From positions 19,722,273-19,786,272 of the forward strand of contig OZ022241.1 of the NCBI GenBank assembly GCA_963978895.1: 64,000 nt of DNA, in the 5' to 3' direction. Source of the DNA: Erpobdella octoculata (taxonomy: Eukaryota > Annelida > Clitellata > Hirudinida > Erpobdellidae). The notes under the pieces are model-generated. The model was not told the origin of the DNA, did not search any database, and saw only the letters and a program-made list of their open reading frames with translations. This document shows, one piece after another, positions 25,971 through 37,943 of this stretch (positions are counted from its first letter, which is position 1; each line of letters opens with the position of its first letter). The translations under genes and the position numbers were made by a program.

Positions 25971-26879
25971 TTAATCTTAATTTCTCAAATCTTAAATCAT
26001 ATCCGTTGGTTATATCTAGGCCCTAAATTTTATTTTATATTTTATATTATAAAATTTTGAGATATACGATAAAACTAAGTAATCGTGTTATCGTGAAAAT
26101 GAAAAGGGCCGCGCCTGCCCTAATCAGGCCTAATCTCTATCACGAAAGTACTTTATTCATCTCAAAACTTTATAAAACAAAAACGAATTAAGAAAACAGA
26201 ACTTTCATAGTAACTAGCATAATTAATTTAATTACCCAATGCCAATGCCGTCTGTCCGTAACTAACTCACCTTTCTCTTCCTAAAACAATTAATCAGCTG
26301 AAATGTAAACAGGATGCCAAACCATTTCGTGCAATAAATTTAATGTGAAGCAAATTTAACACAAATGATAAACTACATTTTTTTAATTCTCTTAAATTAC
26401 AACTGAGAAAAAATATGCAGATATATTGCAAACACAGTTGTAAGTTTTAAGTTATCTCTGAGCAGTGATGTTTCAGTTACAACCTTGTAGTTGAATTGAT
26501 CAGTATCTATTCCTACCTATCTGTCTGAGACTATGGTGCAGTGGCGCGGCCAGACATTTTTTCGGGGAGAGCACGGAGGAAGAAACAGTTTGTTACGATA
26601 TCAAATTCAGCCGTTTTTTCTGCGAAAAATGCCGATGACGGCTTCTTCATTAATGTGAAGATCGCGATTGATGGTCATCTGGGCAAGCCCATTCAGTCTT
26701 GTTCATAGTTGTTATTGTTGTTTATTTAAGTCCTTATAACTAGCCTGAACGGGGTCAGCCCACGGATTTCTATAATATAACTGGATTGCGCTTAGCCCAT
26801 TATTGCAATAGAAATGTTGTCGCCAGTCTGCCGCCATATTACCACTCTCAATTACCAATGCAGCCGTCGTAATGCAGGA
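25971..26879. other. Unassigned stretch
   Basis: No coding region. GTGCAGTGGCGCGGCCAG at about 26530 resembles a hAT-type terminus. A 63-codon frame at 26903-26712 has no recognisable motif. Confidence 0.4.
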
Positions 26880-27444
26880 CCTGCCATACAGACTTGCATA
26901 CACTTTGTAAAGAACGGAGTTTGAATGTTTTTTCGAGTAGCAGACTCATATAGTTGTCAAACGGCACTAGGTGGAATAACCAAAAATGTGGCATAAGTCC
27001 GGCATCTTAAATTTTCAAAATGGCGATCGGTTATTATAAAAATTTGTTTTAAATCAGACAAATTAATATACTTAATTGGTGTACAAAACATTATTTTTTT
27101 AGAGATATCATTTCGTTTATGATAATTATGAGACAAATAAAATTGTATATGGCCGGCAAAATCAAAAATGGCCGCCGAAAACAGGGAAAATGTCTCATAA
27201 TTATCATAAACAAAATGATATATCTAAAAAATAAAGTTTTGTACACCAATTAAGTATATTAATGTTGTCTGATTTAAATTTTTTTTATAATTATCGGTTG
27301 CCATTTTTAAAATTCAAGATGGCGGACTTATGCCACATTTTTGGTAATTCCACCTAGTGCCGTTTTAGAACTATATGGGTCTGCTACTCGAAAAGACATT
27401 CAAACTCCGTCCTTTACAAAGTGTATGCGGGTCTGTATGGCAGG
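26880..27444. mobile_element. Fold-back element, 565-bp near-perfect palindrome
   Basis: Starts CCTGCCATACAGACTTGCAT and ends with the complement. Arms of about 260 bp pair throughout (landmarks AGTAGCAGACYCATATAG, GGCACTAGGTGG, TTAAGTATATTAAT, CTCATAATTATCATAAAC), around a short centre near 27160. No coding capacity. The large element at 27447 begins two bases past its right end. Confidence 0.85.
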
Positions 27445-27732
27445 GCCATATATATAGAATAGATATATCGGCCCGCCTGTTGTTTAGGAAGGCTTTTAGC
27501 GAGGCAGCCTAGTAGACCGGAGATCGGAAACGAAGAACTGAGAGTTACAACCGTATAGTAACTTAATCAAGTATTTTTTTAATAGAAAAAAAATTTTTTA
27601 TGTACAAAATAAATTTTTAACTTTATAAAAATTAACAAATTTTTTTTTTATAAAAATTTCAGTTGACATTGAATTTTACATAGATATATATAGATACGCC
27701 CTGCACACATTTTTTCATAGGCCGGCCGGGCT

Positions 27733-28612
27733 GCGAATATACAAGCCGCCTCGGAAACTTCCACTTGCATATTAATTAGTGTGCTATATATAGACTGAGT
27801 GAAAGCTTCACCTAATTTAAGTCGTGAACGCTTCCACATTTTATAGTCATTTAAAAGTTTCTCATATTTGTCATGTTTACATATCAAGTATTTAGGAAAG
27901 TGGTATAAGTTGTTTTATAAATGTTATATTGTTTCTATCTTCATTTTGAAAATTATGACAAGGAAATATAAAGCAGTGCTTCATTGTCTATGTCTTCAGA
28001 ATTTCTTTGAAATTAGGAACATTTCTAAATCGATTCATTTTAAAGTAAAACTTTAAATAACTATTACTGTGTTAAACAGGTTATAGATGTGTTTAGCTTA
28101 AAACAAGAATATAGCATAACAAGATTTCAAGTGGTTTAGATAGAGTAGCTACAGAATGAAATTTAACATAACATGGTTTAAAGTGGTTCAGTGTGACAAC
28201 CACTACAAAATAAAGTTGAAAGTGACCCTTAAGCAGAGATTTTTCAGTAGCTTGGCTGTCAGCTTAGTGGCTTAAACAATAACAGTAAACCATTAGAGTA
28301 GAAGTTCAAGATAACTCATTTCTTAGCCATACTTTGGCTTCTTTGTTGGGGACCCTCGAACATAGTTTTGAGTCGTCTGCAAAATTTGAAAACCCAAGTT
28401 TTAGTGAACTTTAACTTTAATGACAAGTGTTTCGGAGAAAAAATTTAGTGCAGAGCAGTTGAGCGCAGTGTAAACATTTCAAAAATACACTAAGCACGTG
28501 ATTGGCATTTCCATTGACGACTAGTGCAGAATTAACATAGCCAGTGCTGTTCTATATATAGCACACTAATTAATATGCAAGTGGAAGTTTCCGAGGCTGC
28601 TTGTATATTCGC
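27733..28612. mobile_element. 880-bp element nested in the 3.4-kb element
   Basis: TIRs of about 65-70 bp start GCGAATATACAAGC and include TTCCACTTGCATATTAATTA. A perfect 9-bp duplication GGCCGGGCT lies at 27724-27732 and 28613-28621. A 9-bp duplication with long TIRs suggests a non-autonomous MULE. Open frames inside are short and unrecognised. Confidence 0.8.
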
Positions 28613-28839
28613 GGCCGGGCTACCCCAGCATAGTATATAACAATTCATAAATTTCGAAGTAGAAAATGTGTTTAAAAAATTTAAACTAATTAAAAAATAT
28701 GAAACAAAATATAATTGTGAATAAAAACAATTTTAAAACAATTTTTTTAAAGTTTGCATAAAAAAAAGATGTTTGCCGACTGAGCAAATGCTCAACCAAT
28801 CGTGCGCCCTTTCACAGCTCGTTATGTTGCCGCTTAGTA

Positions 28840-29617
28840 TAATTTTCGTAACCTCTTAAAGAGAATTCTCGTTATTTTTGATGTTAAATAAGCTATATAA
28901 AGAGTCAAACAAACGGAAGAAAAAAGTATGCCAGACAGTAGTAGGACTACCATGTTATTATTATTATTATTAGTAGTAGTACATCTGCCCAGCCAACAGC
29001 AGACTAGTAGTGAACAACAGGTAGTGAATTTAATTTACAAGGTAAGCTTTTAGATTCTAAATATTACATAAAGATGATAAGAGTAGAAAAGTTTATTATG
29101 TTAATTAAAATTTAATTTCATGCATGAATTATTTGAATACATTTTTTTATGTGTTCACTTGACTTATTTATACCAACATTATTCATTATTATCCATACAA
29201 TAAATAACTCCTGACATAAGTTTCACAGTAATTTTCGTAACCTCTTAAAGAGAATTCTCGTTATTTTTGATGATGAATAAGCTATATAAAGAGTCAAACA
29301 AACGGAAGAAAAAAGTATGCCAGACAGTAGTAGGACTACCATGTTATTATTATTATTATTAGTAGTAGTACATCTGCCCAGCCAACAGCAGACTAGTAGT
29401 GAACAACAGGTAGTGAATTTAATTTACAAGGTAAGCTTTTAGATTCTAAATATTACATAAAGATGATAAGAGTAGAAAAGTTTATTATGTTAATTAAAAT
29501 TTAATTTCATGCATGAATTATTTGAATACATTTTTTTATGTATTCACTTGACTTATTTATACCAACATTATTCATTATTATCCATACAATAAATAACTCC
29601 TGACATAAGTTTCACAG
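28840..29617. repeat. Tandem duplication, 2 x 389 bp
   Basis: 28840-29228 is repeated at 29229-29617 with only a few differences (for example GATGTTAAATAAG versus GATGATGAATAAG; TATGTGTTC versus TATGTATTC). It lies inside the 3.4-kb element. Confidence 0.95.
28928..29041 (+). other. Candidate leader exon with splice donor (copy 1; copy 2 at 29317-29430)
   Basis: ATG-started 38-codon frame (MPDSSRTTMLLLLLLVVV, then HLPSQQQTSSEQ, ending ...IYK), ending at AAG/GTAAGC, a strong donor. It has a signal-peptide-like leucine/valine core and a TATATAA at 28894-28900. Against it: the hydrophobic core is a (TTA)n(GTA)n microsatellite, the TATA is only about 30 bases from the ATG, and no continuing exon was found. 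An acceptor-like site at about 29822 would lead straight into a stop. I cannot name a product. Confidence 0.3.
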
Positions 29618-32135
29618 TCAGTTATAGTAGAAGTTTTCTACTGAGTTTTAGTCACTATAACGGAATGTTTCATCATTGCATCAAACAGCTGCAAGTTCAG
29701 CACCAGTAAAAGTCATAAATTTGTACTATTTTATATATTGATATAAATTAATCTCACTATCAATTTGTGAATTGATTCACTTCTATAGATATAATATCTG
29801 TGACGATATATTTTATCTTTCAGATATGATGTTACAGTGTTCCATTGTCTAGAAATATGTCAGCTCAGCAATTATCAGGAAAAGGGAACTATAGTAAAAT
29901 AAAAGTCAATGTTATGAGTTGTTTCAGTAATAAGTCAATTTTTTTTAGAGGCAAATTCAAGTCACTAACCATAGATGACTTCTAGAAATGAAATCTTTAT
30001 TTTTCATTTAATTTTGTTTTTGTCATTAGTTTGGCTTTGAAATGTTTAATAAATATCTACAACATTGTGCTTTTGACTCAGAATCTGAGAATCTAGAGCT
30101 GTTTGCAGAAAGGCCCATATTTCTCAAGAATGATTATGAATAAATATGATGATCTAAATTAACAACACACTGTACCCAAACCTAAGTACTTTATTCTATT
30201 TCATGAAATACCACTAAAACCTCTTCTGTTTTTTTTCACTATTATTAACATTTAGTAACCAACAAATAATTTTACATGTTTACTCGATTTTAATCTACAA
30301 TTGTTTAATCCTAATTTTGATATTATTAATGCTGCTCTACATTTTCAGAAATTACATTTAAAATTTTGTGGGTGGAGCTAAAGGGCTAGTGGATGAAGCT
30401 TGCATATTTGGTTTGTCAATGAGCCCCTAAAACGGGATTACCCATTCCAACTATAACAATGTTGCAACTGTATCATACCAGTAGGAAGAAAATGTTGAAG
30501 AAAGCATGTGTAAAAAAATTTAAAGCCATGAACCGACTAATCATCAAAAATTCCAAAGATGCAGTTTTTCTAATCATGTTACTTCTCATATTAATCCTGA
30601 ATTTGCTCCAGAAAAAGACAAACTTTAAAGTTCTACTTTCAAACTAAAAGTTCTACTTCTAAATAATGTTTTTCATAGTATGAGAGTGTCAATTTTCACT
30701 ATAAAAATGACTTTTAATAGTAGCTGCTATTATATGTAAAAATATTGTCAGGAAGGAGTAATATTTTTTGAGCAGTGAAATTGGTAAGTTAGCTAAATTA
30801 AATTTAACTAGACTAAACCACCAATAAAACTCATTTTCTTCGAAATAAAATTCCTTATTTGTGTGTTTAAATAAGAAAAATCATTCATAAATACAGACTA
30901 ATGAATGCAATAAAACGAAATTAGGGAGAAAACTATCGTAAGTCGTATACATATTATCGCCATCCCTGTTTATTTATTGTGCAGTTTTAGGTCTCGGTTG
31001 GGGTAGGCTCGGCGGCCGCGTGTTGAAGGGAACGTTAGCACAGCAGGGCGTATCTATATATATATATATCTATGGAATTTTATTTGCGTAGTCTCTAGTT
31101 CGATGGTCTATTTATGTCGCCTGTGTTATCGGTAAAATGCCTGAATTGCATGTAGACTGGTAGATCTAGCAGTTTTTCGAGGCAACATGGGAAATTTTAA
31201 TAGACAAGCCAATTTTTATACCATTCAATAGAGAATATGTTGTAGAATGTCTGTATGAAGATACCACGAATGAGCAGTTATGGTACTCTAGTTATTAATA
31301 ATTTTAGGCGTACTCTTTTGTCTCATTACGTAAGACAATGTCGCGTTACGCGCAGTAACATATTTACTCGCTCAACCAATAAGAATTCAATAAAGGCTCG
31401 TTTTCTATTAGTCCGGTAAAAAAGTTTGAAAATCGCATCAATAGCTTAAAATTTATTCATGATTATATTTTTTTATATGAAAAGCTTTGGATTAATTTGT
31501 ATATTATTGTGGTCTAAATAATTTTTTTGTAAAATATTTGGAACATATGAAATTTTGAACGAATTTGAAACGGTTTATTATTATTCGGCAATATTCGGTA
31601 CGTTGGATAAAAATTGATTTTGAAAGGTGGATTAAAACGTTGGAAGCGAATAAAGATATTCAAAGGTTAGACAATATAGTCCTTAATCTGAATCCGTTGT
31701 TAACAGCTTGAAAAACCTTATTTAAATAAGATTTCGGAGCGAGTTTGATAGCCTACAACAGGTGAGCGATAAGCTGACCGGCTGAGCTGAAACTTGTAGG
31801 AACATGTAATTTATTTATTATTACATTTATTATTTGTTAGTTATTAGGCAATGCAACGCTTTTTATATTTCTGTGCACTATTTCCTTCTTTAACGATATT
31901 ACTGACTCTGGTGACAACGGTTCGTGTTTAATATTTCTATAAAGTTAACTTTAATATTCTGCTTGTAGATTTTGATTCCAGCATCCCTACAAACTCGCAT
32001 AATAAAGTTGCGACAAGCTCTTTTTTATTAAAATTGTAAGCTAAATAAGTAGATTAGTTGTTGGAATTTAATGACATAAATATAATATTATAATTAAATG
32101 TTAGCACTCTAGTTTTTTTCTATTTGTTCCAGAAA

Positions 32136-34822
32136 TGTCTAGCATGAGTTTGTGCGTAATTTGAAAGAAAGGTGGAAGGTTGTCGAATGTTTTGGAGAAA
32201 GGTCAGAAGACGATTATATAGGCATCAGTACAACATGAAGATGACATTGATAAGTAAGACTGACATCATCCAACTCGTTTGTTTTAATTCACGAAAAGTG
32301 TCGACGCGATTATAGTAACAAGTTAAACGTTCAAAAAGTCGTCGAGGAGAATGCTGCCAAGTTGCTTCCGCCTTCCAAGCGTGTCACTCGTAGAAAGATC
32401 TCATATCCGTTTGACTACCCAACACGCTGCATCATCTGTGCAAAAAGGGCAGACATAGATAAATACAATCGGAATCCAACATTTTATCCACAAGTTTGTA
32501 AGGTAGAGTTGATCGACAGTAAGAAGAAGAGTATGGTACAAGATACTATTTTATGTGCATGCTGGCAACGTGGAGATGACCTCTCAATTCAAGTGAGCGC
32601 TAACTCACCGTGAAGCTGCTAAAACAGTGTGGCTACTAGCTACGCACATTCTAGCACAATATTCCGATGAAATTAGAAATTTAACCGGCCAATATTCCGG
32701 AACATGGTCTGCCCAACACAGAGACATAGCCGTAGCACGTGTCAAGAACGACGTGACTCATGTTGAGAAATTTTTGACTTTCTTCAGAAGTCACAATCCA
32801 TTCGTGACACAAGGAAATGAATGTCTGGTTAACATTTTCACTGGTTTATTGCAGATGACTGCGTGAACACAGAGACATAGCCGTAGCACGTGTCAAGAAC
32901 GACGTGACTCATGTTGAGAAATTTTTGACTTTCTTCAGAAGTCACAATCCATTCGTGACACAAGGAAATGAATGTCTGGTTAACATTTCCACTGGTTTAT
33001 TGCAGATGACTGCGTGAATGTCGATCAAGTAGATACAATTGGTAACAAAATCCAGGAAAGAATTACAGGAAAATCTATTGGTCAAGTCCAATTTAAAAAG
33101 TCTGATCAAGTGGTAACCTTTTTGGTGATGAAGAAGAGTGTAGTATTAGGACAGAATGAAAAAATTCATGTTTCTACTGCAGAACTCAGTCAAAGATTAA
33201 TTGCGATCACGTCTCATTCACAACAGCCTGACCCATCCTTGTACAGTTATGAACTGTCGTCAGTTGCTCCAGCAATGTTTACAGATGATGGAAGCATGAG
33301 GAGGACTCCTAAGTCACAACTTGGCAAGCACATAGTAACTCTGAGTCCAGACATATGGGTCAAAAATGATCTATGTTCAAGAATAAATGTAATTGATGGC
33401 TGTGCTGTACTTCAGCAGCTTCCATGGCCTAAACTCGGTAGCATCAAGGATTCTTGTGATCTTTTTGTTAACTACATTTTTTCTCATTATAAAAAGTCTC
33501 CAGACCAACATCCGCATGTCATTTTTGATAGTTATGACGTTATTACAACAAAAGATCAGGAACAAAAAAGGCGTCGTTTGAATGCACCACAATCAGCAGA
33601 AGTCATCATCCATGAAAATTTTTCAATTCCTTCAAACAAGTTTGACTTTCTGAGTAATAAAAAAAATAAGCAAAACTACATATTGATGCTCGGAAAATGT
33701 CTACTTGAGAAAAACATATCTGTTCAACATGCGGGAGAGGAAGGTGATGCCGATGTTGTAATCGTTCGTTTGGCTCTAGAGCTTGCAAGGCGATCAAAAG
33801 AAATTGTTACAGTAATTTCTGAAGACACAGATATTCTGGTTTTATTGATCCATCATGTTTCCGAGGAACATCCTATTTTCATACAAATCAAAACAAACAC
33901 AATTAATATTGTTGAGGCACAGAAGGTGATAGGAAAGTCAGCATGTGAACTGTTGCCTTTTGTACATGCAATGTCAGGATGTGACACGACGTCATCATTT
34001 TTTGGTCAGGGAAAGTTAAAAGCATTCAAATTATTGCAAAAATTATCTGAGGTTAAAAAAGAAAAACTTAGAACATTTGGAAATTCCGAAACCTCAAAAG
34101 ATGACATCAGATGCATTGGAGAGGAGTTTATGCTGTCTCTGTATGGCTCGAAAGAATCCATTCATACTTTAGATGAGCTGAGGTAAATAACTTAAATTTT
34201 CTTTAAATGCAAAGTATGTTAAACAATTTTGCGCAATTGAAAAACACCATGTTATTCCATGTAATTTTCCATTAACTTCAAGAACATAACTATAAATTGT
34301 TCAATGTAAAACATGATTTATTAATAAGACAACAAAATTTTGATACCCAAGTCTTGACGACAAAAAAATAGTTAATAGTAAATAAAATAAATAAAATTAC
34401 GTGAAAAATACAAATTAATTTTAATTTCATTCAGGTACATGATTATGATGTCAACGAAGTATGTACCACTGGAACGCCTTCCACCGACATCCAGGGCAGC
34501 ATATTTCCACAGTTTGCGAGTTCATCTTCAGACAAATACATGGAAATCTTTGAGATCAGGTTTGCCAAAGGAAGAGTATGGCTATACATGTACAAGTGCA
34601 GAAATCCATCCAATTATTACAGACATCAATCCGGCACCACCAGAACTTCTCCAGGAGATCAGATGCAGTTGCTCCAAGGGTGCATTGTTATGTTCCACAT
34701 CATGCGGATGTTATAAAAAGCGATTGCCTTGCAGTATTCACTGCAAGTGTGGTGGACAGTGTGAAAATGCTCCCATTGTAACTCCAGAACAAATTTCAGC
34801 AGTTGACGACACAGCTGAGTAA
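32136..34822 (+). pseudogene. PIN-fold (FEN1/XPG-like) nuclease-domain protein with C-terminal CXC cluster, decayed
   Basis: Exonic sequence on the plus strand inside the large transposon. N-terminal part: C-x2-C and IHEKCRRDYSNKLN, then RCIICAKRADIDK (zinc-binding-like), with several stops and shifts (for example near 32160, 32265 and 32610). A 151-bp tandem duplication (32715-32865 / 32866-33016) adds a further shift. The long intact segment 33014-34182 has nuclease-like motifs in FEN1/XPG order: HVIFDSYD, EEGDADVVIVRLALELAR, ISEDTDILVLL, GCDTTSSFFGQGKLKAFKLL. A GT-AG intron (34183-34434) joins ...DELR to YMIMMSTKYV. The last exon ends with a cysteine cluster, CSCSKGALLCSTSCGCYKK, then CSIHCKCGGQC (CXC-like). 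A polyA signal AATAAA is at 34828. I know such proteins as multi-copy invertebrate predictions without an established function; nuclease activity is inferred. Confidence 0.75.
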
Positions 34823-35870
34823 AATCAATAAAATACATTTTTTTAAAACTACTGTGGCCATTATCCTTTGAACAAATTGCAAGTTTCTGTATCGTCTTGG
34901 TTAGACTGTGTTATTTAATGTCGTCTATCCATCCCTGATGTAGAACTTTGCATTTTTTTTCTTCATGGCAATACAACACAGAACTATTTTGACGCTGGAT
35001 TTAATGACTTGAGTCATTTCAGACTATATTGCATGTATATAGTCATTTTTCTTTGCTGTTATGTTAAACTTAAACATCTGCCATCTTCCAAATAACTTGT
35101 ATAAGATACTTGATGTTATTGTTAAATAAATCAATGTTGTAATGATGAGAGAATATTTTTCATAATCACAAGGAAATCACTCATTGCCTGAAATTGTTAT
35201 AAAAGAATAACTTTTAAAACAAATAAAACCGAAAATGAAAGAGAAAGATATTACTCAGTTAACATACCAGTGATGCTAATATAATTATGTACAAAGTAGG
35301 CCAAAAAAGTAACATGGGCCTAGGCCAGGCCCTAGCTAGAGGGTTATGCTTACATTCGTGGTTATGAACTTGTAGGGCGTCCCAGACCGAGTTTTTTTGT
35401 TTAGACCCAGGCCACTTGTTAGGAATCACGTAAATGTAATTTTATTTACAAATAACCTGATATAATCCACGGATTTTACGAATTACCGATGTTGTTTACG
35501 TATGGTATATCTATTACCGCCCACGTTTAACTTCGTACAATTTCGATTCAAAATTACTAACTTTCCAAGTATTCCTTGAATAAATTATTTAGTTTGCCGT
35601 AAAGAACAGAGCATTAGCTTCCATTTTATCTAAAAATTTCAAATCATGAATAAATTTTAAGGTATAACACTACATTTGATCGGACTATATGCTATATTTG
35701 CGTTGTCTTTGTATTCATTTTGCATTGCCGGTTTTATCGCGTTTGAATTCGATTTCTCTTCAATATCTTAATTTATTATTTAAGCCTTAGATTTTGATTT
35801 GGACGATGTTGGATTCTTAGCAGCGTTTTTTTAATTTCCTATTCATTTATATAGTATGTATGGGGTGCAG
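34823..35870. other. 3' flank of the PIN/CXC gene, nothing recognised
   Basis: AT-rich, no coding signal. It probably belongs to the large transposon's interior. Confidence 0.5.
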
Positions 35871-37531
35871 GCCAATTCGTCGCAAAGCCGTTTCGTCGCA
35901 GGGTACATTTTCGTCGCGACATTGCGACGAAAATTCCCACCTTGCGACGAAACGGCCCAGAATGCGACGAAACGGCCGACCTTTGCGACGAAAAGTCTAA
36001 CAATTTCGGTGGGCAGTATTCCGATGTATGGCGAAACAGATGGCCACCCTATTGCCAAAGACCACTAGACCGCCAAATGCAAGGGGAATTCCGCAATCTG
36101 CACGAGCCATGTCATTACAAGAGGTTGCGCACGCTTACTACCGTTCAAACTGGGTTGTGTTTATGCCATGTTGCAATACCAGACAAAGGTGTCTGATTAA
36201 ATGGAAGTCGTTTTGTTATATTCGCCAGAGGAATGTGATTTTGTATCCCTACACGATGCTTTGGACGTGTGTCAATCGATCGAAATCTTCGAAAAACAGT
36301 GAAAGTAAGTCAATGATTAACTCAGCGTAAGTCCCTGAACATGTTAATTAATATTTTTATTTTCTCAGCGAGCAGAGAAAGAGTTATTCGAACTGGCTCC
36401 AACTACAAATGCTCACAGTTCCATACCTGCCTACCAAACCTATCTATCCCAGAACAGAAAAACATCAGATTATTATCGAAAAAGGCAAAGCTCAACCACA
36501 CATAGGATCCAAACAAATTGTTATGGAATCCTTGTTGGAACATAATGCCAAAAATAAAAGTAAGTGCTACTATATTATTAGTGTTTACTGTTCATACTTT
36601 TTAATAACAATGTTTTTATTTAGCAATTTATGAAATACTTTCAAAAAACGTGGCTGAATGGTTCCTATCCAGTGTCTACCTGGTCCTGTTTTGATGTGAA
36701 AATAAGGACCAACAACGACCTGGAAGGATGGAACAATGGATTAAAGCAAATGGCAAACCACAACACAAGCCTTTATGCTTTGTGTTCAGTCTTAGAAAAG
36801 GAGGCACGCACCATAGCTCTAAACAAGCAATTTGTGAGCTTGTATCAGGTTCAAAGGGCTCAAAGAAGAGTTGCCAAAGAGTTTGAAGAAGAACTCAACA
36901 AACTCTATCTTAATTTTTCAACAAAAAAATTGATTCAATTCAGCTGCATAGTCAGCTAACGAACTTGTTATTATTGAACAATAAATGATTATTATTATGA
37001 TTTTGTGTTATTTGAATTACTAAGTTTTCATTAAATGGGCTGTTTATTTGGTTTTCTTTTTAATATTCTCAATTTAATTTAAATTATGACTGTAATCTAG
37101 AAATTTGAGGCTAATTAGCAACTTATATCGTTTTAGAATTATAGGGCCGCGTAGCGATAAAAATCACATTCCCCTGGCGAATATAACAAAACGACTTCCA
37201 TTTAATCCGACACCTTTGTCTGGTATGCAACATAGCATAAATACAACCCAGTTGCAACGGTAGGAAGCGTGCAGCAACCTCTTGTAATGACATGGCTCGT
37301 GCAGATTGGGGAATTCCCCTTGCATTTGGCGGTCTAGTGGTCTTTTGCAATAAGGTGGCCAACAGTTTCGCCATACAGCGGAATACTGCCCACCAAAATT
37401 GCTAGACTTTTCGTCGCAGTGGTCGGCCGTTTCGTCGCATTCTGGGCCGTTTCGTCGCAAAGTGGGAATTTTCGTCGCAATGTCGCGACGAAAATGTACC
37501 CTGCGACGAAACGGCTTTGCGACGAATGGGC
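35871..37531. mobile_element. MULE-like element with about 370-bp TIRs
   Basis: Inverted repeats of about 370 bp (35871-36240 and 37150-37531) begin GCCAATTCGTCGCAAAGCCG. The outer 120 bp of each consists of alternating TCGTCGCA and TGCGACGA blocks. Both flanks contain GTATGTAT, but a clean duplication could not be set because the flank is itself repetitive. The interior holds a transposase remnant (36630-36959). Its length of 1.66 kb suggests an internally deleted copy. Confidence 0.8.
36630..36959 (+). pseudogene. MULE transposase C-terminal remnant
   Basis: About 100 codons: FQKTWLNGSYPVSTWSCFD, then RTNNDLEGWNNGLKQMANHN and LYALCSVLEKEARTIAL. The motif WS-FD-RTNN-LEGWN is the C-terminal region of animal MULE transposases. 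The catalytic DDE part is missing. The frame 36409-36540 upstream (YLPTKPIYPRTEKHQ) may be another remnant. It sits between the long TIRs. Confidence 0.7.
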
Positions 37532-37559
37532 TAGTATCCTATGTATGTATAGCGCCGTG

Positions 37560-37893
37560 GTGTCATGGCGTTTCGGCTCGTGAGCGAAGTTAAATTTGAA
37601 TTGTTTTATTGTTTCACGTGGAAACTGTGAGTTTTTTTTTTCTTTTCTTCTGTATTCCCTTTTCTAAACTTTTCTTTCTCTAATAATGTACTCTAGGGAT
37701 TTTTTATTAAGCCTCTCTCAATCTTCTACTCTGCCCACTCGCACTGTTCGCCGTAAGATTTATTATCTTGATATTCTTAACCTAAATTATATTAGGAAAT
37801 TTAAACGTATTGCTAAGTGCAACTCTTCTTTCTCTGATCTCTCTATATCAAATCCTCTTCTTAAAATAAACAATCTTAAAACTAATAATAGTC

Positions 37894-37943
<50 letters not shown>

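Larger units (their letters stand above)
27679..31074. mobile_element. 3.4-kb DNA element nested in the left end of the large transposon
   Basis: Ends: CATAGATATATATAGATACG CCCTGC on the left and its complement (with two extra TA units) on the right. The perfect 8-bp duplication GAATTTTA lies at 27671-27678 and 31075-31082. Terminal CATA, a GATA box and GCCC are arranged as in the host element (CATATATATAGAATAGATAT ATCGGCCCGCC), so both may belong to one family. It is non-autonomous as seen: no transposase was recognised in the interior. Confidence 0.8.

Noticed and set aside
31790..31825. Hammerhead-like string CTGACC...GAAAC
   Set aside because: Lacks the CUGANGA core and complementary helices.
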